64,000 nt of DNA from Halomarina ordinaria (lineage in GTDB: Archaea; Halobacteriota; Halobacteria; Halobacteriales; Haloarculaceae): contig NZ_JARRAH010000001.1 in the NCBI RefSeq assembly GCF_030553305.1, forward strand, positions 186,001 through 250,000. The letters are read 5' to 3'. Numbering within the stretch: position 1 is the stretch's first letter; every line of letters starts with the position of its first letter. Below, piece after piece: positions 40,768-48,906 of the stretch. A program made the translations under genes and the position numbers. The notes beneath the pieces are model-generated. The model searched no databases. It saw only the letters and a list, made by a program, of their open reading frames with translations, and was not told where the DNA came from.

Positions 40768-41111
40768 GGCAGCGCGCGTTCCGGCCGTACACGCTCCTGT
40801 ATATACACGACGGGTTTCGTACGTGTCGAGCGCGACGGCCTCGTGAGTGCTCGCGGGTCGGCGTTCGCCGCCTTCCCCGTCGCCCCGTTCCCGTCGAACA
40901 CCGGTATCGTCGACTCCGCCGGCGTGATGCGTCGCCGTGTCGTCGGCGCTCGTGCTCGACACGCTCATCCCCGGCGAGCAGAGCCCCCTGTTCGACGCGC
41001 CCGGGACCGCTCGCTCGACGCGCGCCGCACCCAGCGAGGACTGCGCGCGGCGTCGGTCGCCGAGTCGGTGGGCAGACGTATGTGATCGCGGGCCCTACCG
41101 TCGACCACACG
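40768..41111. other. 344-nt stretch without a supported gene
   Basis: Short open frames exist on both strands but their products are Arg-rich and not protein-like. A palindromic TATA-like TGTATATACA lies at 40798-40807; an 80-codon frame starting GTG at 40843 is the only thing it could drive and is not convincing. ACGTATGTGATC near 41075-41086 may be the promoter of the VOC gene. No RNA gene is recognised. Confidence 0.5.
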
Positions 41112-41738
41112 ATGACCGACACGTCCACCGACGCGGCGAGCGAGGTCACCGCCGAGCGACCGGACAGCCCCATCCGGCTGGCGGGCACCGACCACATCAC
41201 GCTCATCGGGAGCAACGAGGCGGACACGCTCGCGTACTACCGCGACCTGCTCGGGATGCCGCTCGTGCTCAGACAGCCGAACCTCGACGACCCCTCCTCG
41301 ACGCACCTGTTCTTCGACACGGGCGACGGGCGCATCCTCACCTTCTTCGTGAGCGACGACCGCCCCTCGAATCCCAACCCCCAGCGCCCCACGGTCGGGG
41401 CGGTCCACCACCTCGCGTTCAGCGTCGCGCCCGAGCGCTTCGTCGAGACGCGCGAGGCGCTCGACGCGGCCGGTCGCGGCTACAACGAGTTCGACCGCGG
41501 GGTGTTCCACTCGCTGTACACCCGCGACCACAACGGCCTCGTCATCGAACTCGCCACCGACAAGTACGACATCCCCGACGACCGTCGCGGGGAGGTGCTC
41601 GCGGCGACCCAGCGCCACCGCGTCGCCGACGGCGCGGAGTACGCCCAGGAGGAGCACATGGAGGCCGCCCTGGAGGAACTCGGCCTCGACAGCGAGCCCT
41701 ACGACCTGCCCGACGCGCCGACCGGCGCCGGCGTCTGA
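41112..41738 (+). CDS. VOC-superfamily (glyoxalase/dioxygenase-like) protein
   Basis: A 208-residue protein with two beta-alpha-beta-beta-beta modules of the vicinal oxygen chelate fold. The likely metal ligands are His in LAGTDHITLIG, His in GAVHHLAFSV and Glu in GLVIELATDKYD, the ring-cleaving dioxygenase pattern. The last 45 residues (after PDDRRGEVL) are a helical acidic extension. The reaction could be a dioxygenase or lyase; the substrate is unknown. The start at 41112 (MTDTSTDAASEV) is favoured over a GTG ten codons earlier. Confidence 0.85.
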   Translation: MTDTSTDAASEVTAERPDSPIRLAGTDHITLIGSNEADTLAYYRDLLGMPLVLRQPNLDDPSSTHLFFDTGDGRILTFFVSDDRPSNPNPQRPTVGAVHHLAFSVAPERFVETREALDAAGRGYNEFDRGVFHSLYTRDHNGLVIELATDKYDIPDDRRGEVLAATQRHRVADGAEYAQEEHMEAALEELGLDSEPYDLPDAPTGAGV

Positions 41739-41828
41739 CGGCGAGTCGCGTACTCGGTCGGGACGGCGGGTCCTTCGACGGCCGTCCGGAACCGAAAGGC
41801 CGTAGCCGCCTCGACGAGCGTTCCCGGT

Positions 41829-43025
41829 ATGGACGAGACGCCGCCGCCGCGGTCGTACCTGCTGGTCGTCCTCGGCGGCGCGAGCTACTGCCTGCTCATG
41901 TTCGTCTGGTTCGCGCTCTCCGCCTTCCTCACCCCGATGACCGACGACCTCGGCCTCACCTCGACGCAGGCGGGGCTGCTCGTCGGCGCGGTGCCGCTCA
42001 CCTACGTCCCCCTCTCGCTGTCGAGCGGGCTGGTCGTCGACCGCGTCGGGCCGCTCCGGGCCATCGGCGCGGGGACGGTCCTGTTCGGCCTCGCACAGGT
42101 CCTTCGAGGGGTCGCGCCCGACTACCCGACGATGCTCGCGCTGACGGTCCTGCTGGGCGTGGGCGCGACGGCGGTCACCTTCGGCCTGCCGAAGCTCGTC
42201 TCCGAACTGTTCCCCGCCTCCCGCGTCGGGACGCTCTCGACGGTCTACCTGCTCGGGTCGTACGTCGGGACGGCCGCGGCGTTCGTCGCCCGCCCGACGC
42301 TCGGGCCCGCGCTCGGCGGCTGGCGACCGACGTTCGTCGCGAGCGGCCTCGTCACCCTCGCGTTCGCGGGGCTCTGGGCGGTCGTCTCGTGGTGGTTCAG
42401 CGCCCCCCGCTTCGGCGACGACGGCCCCGCCCCGTCGGTGCGCCGGGACCTGACGCGGGTGCTCTCCCACGGCGAACTCCGCCTGCTGGTCGTCGTCGGC
42501 TCGGGGTACCTGTTCGTCATGCACGGCTTGCAGGGGTGGCTCCCCGCGGTCCTCGAATCGCGGGGGCTGACGCCCGCGCTCGCGGGTGGCGTCGCCACCG
42601 GCTTCGTCGTCGCCCGCGTCGTCGGGACGCTCGTCGTCCCGCCGCTGTCGGACGCGCTCGCGAAGCGCCGCGCGCCCGTCGTCGCCTGCGGCGCGCTCAC
42701 GGCGCTCGGCTGTGCGGGGCTGGTCTCGACCGCCGCGCCGGTGTGGGGTGCCGCGCTCGCCGTCGCGGTCTGCGGGGTGGGCGTCGGCGGCGTCGCGCCG
42801 CTGGTGCGCGCGCTCCCCACCGAGATGGAGGGCATCGGCCCGCGCCTCACCGCCACGGCCGTCGGCCTCGTGTTCGCCGTCGGCGAGGTCGGCGGGTTCG
42901 TCGCGCCCCTCCTCGTGGGGGCCGCGCGCGACCTCACGGGCGGGTTCGCCCCCGGCCTGCTCGCGCTCGCGCTGGCCGGCGCGTCGATGGCCCTCGCCGG
43001 CGCGTTCCTCTCGGACCCGGTCTAG
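41829..43025 (+). CDS. MFS transporter (CynX/NimT-like)
   Basis: A 398-residue 12-TM major facilitator. The loop 2-3 motif is SGLVVDRVGPLRAIGAG (the G-x3-D-R-x-G core), and the second half shows the repeated loop as PPLSDALAKRRAPVVACG. The sequence resembles the CynX/NarK-type branch used for small anions or organic acids. The 3' end overlaps the 3' end of the convergent nucleoside hydrolase gene by 4 nt. The start at MDETPPPRSYLLVV puts the first TM directly after a short N-terminus. Confidence 0.9.
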   Translation: MDETPPPRSYLLVVLGGASYCLLMFVWFALSAFLTPMTDDLGLTSTQAGLLVGAVPLTYVPLSLSSGLVVDRVGPLRAIGAGTVLFGLAQVLRGVAPDYPTMLALTVLLGVGATAVTFGLPKLVSELFPASRVGTLSTVYLLGSYVGTAAAFVARPTLGPALGGWRPTFVASGLVTLAFAGLWAVVSWWFSAPRFGDDGPAPSVRRDLTRVLSHGELRLLVVVGSGYLFVMHGLQGWLPAVLESRGLTPALAGGVATGFVVARVVGTLVVPPLSDALAKRRAPVVACGALTALGCAGLVSTAAPVWGAALAVAVCGVGVGGVAPLVRALPTEMEGIGPRLTATAVGLVFAVGEVGGFVAPLLVGAARDLTGGFAPGLLALALAGASMALAGAFLSDPV

Positions 43026-43978
43026 AGCGAGCGCTCGGGGTTCCCGTGGAGGAGCATGTCGGAGAACACCCGGTAGAACCCCTCCTCGTCGACCGACTCG
43101 ACGACGCGCGTCCGGGGCTCGCCATCCGTGATGCCCAGTTCGTCGACGAGACTGTAGCCGCGGGTCATCCCCTCGCGCTCGTCCACGTCGACGAAGTACG
43201 TCGACGCCTCCTCCACGAGGTCGGGCGCGAGGAGGCAGGCCATCGTCAGCGAGTCCGGCTGGGTGGTGACGTCCTCGCCCAGTCGCTCGCGGCTGAACGC
43301 GCGGACCTGCTCGGAGACGGTCGTGAAGAACTCGGCGTAGCGCGTGTCGGCCTCCTCGAAGCGCGCCAGCCGGTCGGCGCCGAAGGTGCCGTCGCGGAGA
43401 CAGACCCCCCAGTCGACCAGCGTCACGTCCAGTTCGCGGACGACCACCTTCGCCGCGTCCGGGTCGACCCAGAAGTTGTACTCGGCCGCGGGACGGTCGT
43501 TGCCCAGCGTGTTGACCGCGCCGCCCATCACCCACACCGAGTCGAGCAGGTCGTCCAGGGCGGGTTCGCGCCGGAGGGCGAGCGCCACGTTCGTCAGCGG
43601 GCCGATACAGACCAGCGTCAGGTCGCCCGGCGACGCGCGGGCGGCCTCGACGATGGCGTCGGGCGCGAACCCCGACGCCGACGGGATACCCGTGTCGGGG
43701 TGGAGGGACCCACCGAGTCCCCCCTCGCCGTGGATGTGTTCGACGTGCTCGAAGTCCTTGACCAGCGGGCCGCGCGCGCCCTCGTGGACGGGGACCTCGT
43801 CGGCGACGCCGGCGAGGTCGAGGGTGTACTTCGCGTTCTCTACCTCCCGGTCGAACGGGACGTTCCCGCCGACTATCGTGACCGCTTCCACGTCGAGCGA
43901 CGGCGCGAGCGCGGCCATGAGCACCGCCTGCGTGTCGTCGCCGGCGGTGTCCGTGTCGACGATGACTCGTCGTGACAT
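43022..43978 (-). CDS. inosine/uridine-preferring nucleoside hydrolase family protein
   Basis: A 318-residue IUNH-fold protein. The calcium-binding cluster is intact: D8, D10, D14 and D15 in RVIVDTDTAGDDTQA, and TNVALALRREP and EYNFWVDPDAA are usual family stretches. The late active-site motif, normally HDPxA, reads Q240-P-D-S-L-T here: the Ca-binding Asp (D242) is kept, but the His that protonates the purine leaving group is replaced. It should still bind a ribonucleoside, with pyrimidine or modified-nucleoside preference more likely. The start at 43978 is preferred over 43993 (MSRSR). Confidence 0.87.
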   Translation of the reverse strand: MSRRVIVDTDTAGDDTQAVLMAALAPSLDVEAVTIVGGNVPFDREVENAKYTLDLAGVADEVPVHEGARGPLVKDFEHVEHIHGEGGLGGSLHPDTGIPSASGFAPDAIVEAARASPGDLTLVCIGPLTNVALALRREPALDDLLDSVWVMGGAVNTLGNDRPAAEYNFWVDPDAAKVVVRELDVTLVDWGVCLRDGTFGADRLARFEEADTRYAEFFTTVSEQVRAFSRERLGEDVTTQPDSLTMACLLAPDLVEEASTYFVDVDEREGMTRGYSLVDELGITDGEPRTRVVESVDEEGFYRVFSDMLLHGNPERSL

Positions 43979-44119
43979 ACGCGAGCGTGACACGCGACGC
44001 TCTTAATTAATCGGTCCGCTCCCCGGACGGTGTGCGTCGTCCGGTCGGTGCGAGACGGCACGCGACGGACCGGTCGCGTCGACGCGGTGGTGCGACGACG
44101 CACCCGTCGTCCGCCGCGT

Positions 44120-44482
44120 TCAGGCCGCGTCCGACGTCTTCGCGACGAAGGTCTGGGCGACGATGTTCCCGTCGCGGATGACGAAGGTGTCCGTCGCGAA
44201 CTCGTACTCCGTCTCGGGGGTGCTCGCGCGCCAGACGATGTGGCCGTACTCGTCCTCGACGAGCGACTCGTCGAGCGAGAACGTCACGTCGGGGTCGTCG
44301 AACTCCTCGAACAGCCCCGCGAACAGCTCCTCTATCTCGTCCAGCCCGCGATAGGTCTCCAGTTGCGCCACCACGACCGCGTCCTCGTCGTAGTCCGCGA
44401 GGATGGCGTCCATGTCCTGCGCGCCGAACGCCTCCAGGTGGCGGTCCAGTACCTCTTCCGTCGTGTCGTCTGTCGTCCCCAT
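44120..44482 (-). CDS. NTF2/SnoaL-like small protein
   Basis: A 120-residue protein starting MGTTDDTTEEVLDRHLEAFGAQDMDAILADYDEDAVVV, a typical SnoaL/NTF2 opening helix pair (HLEAFGAQDMDAILADY), followed by a curved beta sheet ending FVIRDGNIVAQTFVAK. Such cone-shaped folds act as isomerases, hydrolases or simple ligand binders. No catalytic His-Asp pair can be assigned with confidence. It is a single gene, divergent from the membrane protein at 44628. Confidence 0.82.
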   Translation of the reverse strand: MGTTDDTTEEVLDRHLEAFGAQDMDAILADYDEDAVVVAQLETYRGLDEIEELFAGLFEEFDDPDVTFSLDESLVEDEYGHIVWRASTPETEYEFATDTFVIRDGNIVAQTFVAKTSDAA

Positions 44483-44627
44483 TGTGTCGGTCTCCGTTAG
44501 TGTCTCTTCCGCCCGCGCGGACGGGACGGCTGAGGTACGACGCCGAGGACGTAATGGTTTCGCACGGTCCGAGTTCACGTTCGCCGCGTCGGGGTTTATT
44601 ACATCTGGCGCGTGTCGCACCCGAGCG

Positions 44628-45677
44628 ATGACCTCGCAGGCCGACGCGACCGAGCGGGCGAGCGAGACGACCGAACGGCGTCGGGCGGCGCTCTGGCGCT
44701 GGCTGCTGCTCGAAGGCGACCGGACCTACATGGCGGTCGCCCTCTGCGCGGCGCTGTTCGTCGGCTGCGTCGCCCTGGCGTGGGCCGGCGTCCTCGTCGT
44801 CGACCGGCCGGGGCCGGCCGGGACGCTCCTCTCGGCGCTCCTCGGCGGGATGCTCCCGTTCGTCACCGTCGTCCTCGCCATCAACCAGCTCATCCTCTCG
44901 CAGGAGTTCGGGACGACGGGGAACTTCGCCACCCGGCTGGAGGAGACGGCGACCTACCGGCTGTCCGTCGCCGCCGTGCTCGACACCGTGGCGGTCCCCG
45001 CCGCGCCGGGCGCGTTCCTCCGCCGTCTGCTGCTCGCCGCGGGGGAGGAGACGGCCGCGCTCGCGACGGCGGCCGCCTCGTGCGACCCGGCGGTCCGTCG
45101 CCTCCTCGAACGCTACGCGGCGGAACTCGCGGCGGAACTGGACGACGCGAGCGCGACGCTCGACGACGCCACCTACGGGACGTTCCACGTCATCTCCGTC
45201 GCGCTCTCGTTCGACGACGCCCGGTACGCGCGTGGCGCGCGCGCCCTGCGAACGCTGGGACCCTCGGGGGCGGACGGTGCGGACGGCGACGGACCGCTCT
45301 CCGCGGGGGCAGACGCGCTGCTGACGCGACTCGTCGTCCTCCTCGAGTGCGCGCACGTCGCGCGCCTCTACTTCAAGACGGTCTACCTCCAGCAGGAACT
45401 CGCCAACCTCTCGCGGATGCTGCTGTACGTGGGGTTCCCGGCGCTCGTCGTCGGCGGGTTCGTCCTCCTCACGCACGGCCGGTTGGTGGAACTGGGCGTC
45501 GGCTTCCCCCCGCTCGTCGCGCTCGTCGCCGCGAGCATCACGCTCGCCGTCGGCCCCTTCGTCGTCCTCTCCGTGTACGTCGTTCGCATCGCGACGGTCG
45601 CTCGCCAGACGGCGGGCGACTTCGGTCCCTTCGATCTGACGCGCGGCATCCCCGGCGAGGACCCCGACCGTCGCTGA
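44628..45677 (+). CDS. haloarchaeal membrane protein of unknown function
   Basis: A 349-residue protein. Two TM segments near the N-terminus (about residues 35-58 and 65-90) are followed by a long helical soluble part rich in Ala, Leu and Glu (residues 95-250), and two more TM segments near 265-335. The layout of two TM helices, a coiled soluble part and two TM helices occurs in several uncharacterised haloarchaeal families. No catalytic motif is visible. It is followed after 47 nt by the beta-propeller protein gene, so the two may be co-transcribed. Confidence 0.75.
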   Translation: MTSQADATERASETTERRRAALWRWLLLEGDRTYMAVALCAALFVGCVALAWAGVLVVDRPGPAGTLLSALLGGMLPFVTVVLAINQLILSQEFGTTGNFATRLEETATYRLSVAAVLDTVAVPAAPGAFLRRLLLAAGEETAALATAAASCDPAVRRLLERYAAELAAELDDASATLDDATYGTFHVISVALSFDDARYARGARALRTLGPSGADGADGDGPLSAGADALLTRLVVLLECAHVARLYFKTVYLQQELANLSRMLLYVGFPALVVGGFVLLTHGRLVELGVGFPPLVALVAASITLAVGPFVVLSVYVVRIATVARQTAGDFGPFDLTRGIPGEDPDRR

Positions 45678-45724
45678 CACGCGGAGCCGAAGGGCTGATT
45701 GGGGCGGGTTTCGTGTACCGACCG

Positions 45725-46960
45725 ATGACTGCCAACGCGGACGCCGCCGAGTGGGACGGCTTCGTCGGTTTCTATCGCCGCTACACGCGGACGTGGGTGC
45801 ACACCCTCTGTACCGTGGCGCTGACCGCGTTCGGCATCCTGACGTTCGTCCACCGCGGGTTCGCCATCGTCGCCGTCGCGGCCTACGTCCTCCCACCTCT
45901 CGCGCTCTACCTGACCGGCCGCGAGCCGACCGGGGCGCGACCTGCCGCCGGCGACGCGGGGGCGACGCCCGACGACGAGGGTCGAGAGGTGCGAGACGAA
46001 CGCGACGACGGGACTGACCGAGAGACCACCGACGAGGGCGAGGAGCGCGACGAGCGCCCGGAGACGGCGACCCGGACGCCGGACCCCGACGCGGAGCCGG
46101 CGTGGCGCCGTGTCGACGCGCCGACCGAGGCCACCCTCACCGACGTCGCCGTCGCCAGCGACGCCGCCTACGCCGTCGGCGACGGCGGCGTCGTCCTCTC
46201 GGACGACGACGACGGCTGGGCGGTCGCGCTCCGCGACGGGCCCGGGGCGGCGTCGAACGCGCTCCGTGGCGTCGCCGCCACCGACGACGGGGACGCGGTG
46301 TGGGTCGCGGGCGACGGCGGGGCGCTCGCCCGGTTCGACGCGGCGACCGGCCGGCACGTCGACTACTCCGCGCCGGGCGACCGAACCGACACCTGGAGCG
46401 CCGTCGCGGCCGGCGGGGAGGCGGGGAACGAGACGGTCCTCCTCGCGACGGGGTCGGGAACGGTCCTCCGGGGGCGCTATCGCGACGGCGAGGTCGCCTG
46501 GGACGAGCCGCAGACTCCGGGGAGCGGGTCGAGTATGAGCGGCCTCTCGCTCGCCGGGGAGGCGGGCCACGCCTGCGACACGAACGACGGCGTGTTCGAG
46601 ACGGGCGACGGCGGCCGGAGCTTCGAACGCGTCGGCTGCGACGCGGCGGGGACGCTCACCGACGTCGTGACGCTGGCCGCGCACGACTGCCTCGTCAGCG
46701 CCGACGACGGCGTCGTCCACCGCTACGCCGACGGCCGGTGGACGCCCGAACGCGTCTGTGACGGGGCGCTCGTCGCCCTCGCCTCGGACGACGACCTGAC
46801 CGTCGCCGCCGGGGAGGGCGCGGTGTTCGAGCGCGACGGCGGCGAGTGGGAGCGCTTCCTCGCTCCGGGGGGGTCGCTGCGCGGCGCGAGCGTGGGGGAC
46901 GGCCGGGCGCTCGCGGTCGGCGACGACGGGACGATACTCGAGCGCTCGGCCGGTCAGTAG
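45725..46960 (+). CDS. membrane-anchored beta-propeller protein (YCF48-like)
   Basis: A 411-residue protein. Two short TM segments near residues 20-60 (WVHTLCTVALTAFGILTF, IVAVAAYVLPPLALYL) are followed by a long acidic linker (65-125). A C-terminal beta-propeller of repeated ~40-residue blades (GVAATDDGDAVWVAGDGGALARFD, AVGDGGVVLSDDDDG, DGRALAVGDDGTILERS) follows, a Kelch/YCF48-like pattern. Its role is unknown; blades of this type often act in complex assembly. Its 3' end overlaps the convergent PNPOx-fold gene by 7 nt. Confidence 0.75.
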   Translation: MTANADAAEWDGFVGFYRRYTRTWVHTLCTVALTAFGILTFVHRGFAIVAVAAYVLPPLALYLTGREPTGARPAAGDAGATPDDEGREVRDERDDGTDRETTDEGEERDERPETATRTPDPDAEPAWRRVDAPTEATLTDVAVASDAAYAVGDGGVVLSDDDDGWAVALRDGPGAASNALRGVAATDDGDAVWVAGDGGALARFDAATGRHVDYSAPGDRTDTWSAVAAGGEAGNETVLLATGSGTVLRGRYRDGEVAWDEPQTPGSGSSMSGLSLAGEAGHACDTNDGVFETGDGGRSFERVGCDAAGTLTDVVTLAAHDCLVSADDGVVHRYADGRWTPERVCDGALVALASDDDLTVAAGEGAVFERDGGEWERFLAPGGSLRGASVGDGRALAVGDDGTILERSAGQ

Positions 46961-47343
46961 GTCCGGTAGGTGGCCGACCCGACGTCGACGCGGACGAGGG
47001 TGTTGTCGCTCCACGCGTCGGGGTCGGCACCGTAGCGCGGGTTGATGCGCGCCGCGGCCGCCCGTAACTCGTCCTCGTCCTCGACGACGCGTGCGGTCCC
47101 GAGCAGCGACACCATCCACTCGGCGTGCCCACCCTCGTCGCGCTGTATCGAGAGCGCGACGCGGGGGTTCGCACGCACGTTCGCGAGCTTTCGCCCCGTC
47201 GTGAGCACCTCCACCTCGTCGTCGGCGTAGTGGTACCAGACCGGGGCGACGTGGGGCCGGCCCTCGCGACAGGTCGCGAGGTGGGCCATCACGGGGTCGC
47301 TCGTGAGCAGTCGCTCCGCCTCCTCGGGGACCGTCTCTCCCAT
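46954..47343 (-). CDS. pyridoxamine 5'-phosphate oxidase-fold (FDOR-like) protein
   Basis: A 129-residue split-barrel protein: LLTSDPVMAHLATCREGRPHVAPVWYHYADDEVEVLTTGRKLANVRANPRVALSIQRDE is the standard PNPOx/F420-dependent oxidoreductase opening. The TGRKLANVRANPRV stretch is the cofactor phosphate-binding part. Members bind FMN, F420 or haem; the archaeal setting with abundant F420 makes an F420-dependent role possible. The start at 47343 (MGETVPEEAERLL) is the family start. Confidence 0.87.
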   Translation of the reverse strand: MGETVPEEAERLLTSDPVMAHLATCREGRPHVAPVWYHYADDEVEVLTTGRKLANVRANPRVALSIQRDEGGHAEWMVSLLGTARVVEDEDELRAAAARINPRYGADPDAWSDNTLVRVDVGSATYRTY

Positions 47344-47398
47344 GGCCCACGCACGAGCGCGACCGGGATAAGGGTGGACGTCCCCGACCCCCACCGGG

Positions 47399-47950
47399 TC
47401 AGCGCCCTTCGACGCGGGGCGTCCGGAGGGTCCCGAGGCCGCGGTAGTAACCGACCGCGAGGTGGAGCGCGACGGCGACGGCGAACAGCCCGGCGTTCCA
47501 CAGCGACGCGTCGTAGTAGATGAGGTCGACCGAGAGCGGGGCGTCGGAGAGCGGCCACAGCGCCCGGATGGGGAGCGCGACGTCCGGCGAGGAGAGGACG
47601 TCCGCGAAGAGGTGGCTCACCCCCCCGACGAACAGGCCACCGGCGACGAAGCCGAACACCGTCCGGCGGGGGACCGTCGCGTCGTGGACCAGCCGTTCGA
47701 CCCGCGAGGTGTCGAGGGCGGCGGCGACGGCCCCACCGAGGAGGGCGACGCAACCGACGAAGAACACGGTGTGGGTGATGCCGTGGTGGACGACGGGGAG
47801 GAAACTCCGCAGGAAGAGGTCGACGTCGGGGAGCATCGAGGTGAGCAACGCCACCCCGACGAACGCGAGGCTCGTGCGCCCCGTCCAGCGCAACCAGGCG
47901 GGGAGGGTGAAGAGGAGACAGAACGCGAAGTGCCCCGAGACGTCTACCAT
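47399..47950 (-). CDS. metal-dependent hydrolase-like membrane protein (YdjM/DUF457)
   Basis: A 183-residue protein with about four TM segments. It begins MVDVSGHFAFCLLFTLPAW and has the YdjM signature: LLTSMLPDVDLFLRSFLPVVHHGITHTVFFV, where Asp and His residues lie in a row at a membrane surface, and SHLFADVLSSPDVALPIRALWPLS later on. These look like metal ligands. Bacterial YdjM is SOS-regulated and of unknown biochemical role. A TATA-like GAATATATAAC at 47966-47976 lies just before the start on the minus strand. Confidence 0.85.
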   Translation of the reverse strand: MVDVSGHFAFCLLFTLPAWLRWTGRTSLAFVGVALLTSMLPDVDLFLRSFLPVVHHGITHTVFFVGCVALLGGAVAAALDTSRVERLVHDATVPRRTVFGFVAGGLFVGGVSHLFADVLSSPDVALPIRALWPLSDAPLSVDLIYYDASLWNAGLFAVAVALHLAVGYYRGLGTLRTPRVEGR

Positions 47951-48139
47951 GTCCGACGTGTCGGGGACTGAATATATAACGACTTCTGTCGTGCCCGACG
48001 CGTATCGCCGTGAACGCGCCCGCGCTCGTCGTCGTCGACCGGTCCGCCGGGCGACCGGTCCGCACCGTATCGACCCCCCGTCCATGAACGGGTCGCGAGA
48101 GACAGGGCTTAGTCCTTGCTCGTCGTGTGACAACCGAGG

Positions 48140-48835
48140 ATGGCGACGAACGAACCGGGCGTGCGCGTCTCGCTCGACATCTGGCACCCCGACTGCTGGA
48201 CGCTCGAGGTGACGGCGGACGTCGACGCCGGCCTGCTCGGCCACGGCGTCCACCACATCGACGGCCTCGCGACCGGTCGGTTCACCGCCTACGCCGAGAC
48301 GGCCGAGGCGCTCGACGACCTGCTGGCGGCGATTCGCGACTCCGACCTCACCGACTCGGTCTGGGAGACGGGCGCGCCGACCGACCCGGCGGTGGGGAGC
48401 GTCGTCCCGGGGAGCGCGACGCGAGGTATCGTCGTCCAGTACGACCTGGACAACAGCATCAACGACGCGCTCGTCTCGCGGGGGTTCATCCCCGACGAAC
48501 CGGTGCGGATGGTCGACGGCCGGGAGTACTGGACGGTGCTCGTCCACGAGACGCGCCGGACCGTCCACGACCGACTGGAGGAGGTCCGCGAGGAGATGGA
48601 CGCCGACATCCGCGTCGAACTCATCACGGCGCCGGCCAGCGGCGGCGGTATCTTCCAGCTCGACGCGCTGTCGGCGCGCCAGCGCGAGGTGTTCGACCTC
48701 GCGCGCAGTCGGGGCTACTACACCTGGCCCCGGCAGGTGACGGCCGCCGACCTGGCCGACGACGCCGGCGTCTCGAAGGCGACGCTCCTCGAACACCTCC
48801 GGAAGGCCGAATCGAAGCTCCTGGGCTCCGCCTGA
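48140..48835 (+). CDS. Bat-type (bacterio-opsin activator) HTH transcriptional regulator
   Basis: A 231-residue protein. The N-terminal 150 residues are the haloarchaeal GAF/HTH-associated (bacterioopsin activator-like) domain with no clear ligand residues. The C-terminal HTH_10 domain is FQLDALSARQREVFDLARSRGYYTWPRQVTAADLADDAGVSKATLLEHLRKAESKLL. It is a DNA-binding activator or repressor. It stands alone, 71 nt before and on the same strand as the amino-acid transporter/M20 peptidase operon, whose regulation it may control. CTTAG near 48108 could be part of its promoter. Confidence 0.9.
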   Translation: MATNEPGVRVSLDIWHPDCWTLEVTADVDAGLLGHGVHHIDGLATGRFTAYAETAEALDDLLAAIRDSDLTDSVWETGAPTDPAVGSVVPGSATRGIVVQYDLDNSINDALVSRGFIPDEPVRMVDGREYWTVLVHETRRTVHDRLEEVREEMDADIRVELITAPASGGGIFQLDALSARQREVFDLARSRGYYTWPRQVTAADLADDAGVSKATLLEHLRKAESKLLGSA

Positions 48836-48906
48836 GCGCCGGTCCGCCCGCCGGCCACCCATGCTAGGGAGGGGAGTTATGCCCGACTAGTGACGGGTGA
48901 TACCAT

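Noticed and set aside
40843-41085. 80-codon GTG-started frame after hpt
   Set aside because: A TATA-like TGTATATACA lies upstream, but the product is Arg-rich in its second half and lacks acidic bias; spacing to the box is also too long for a leaderless start.
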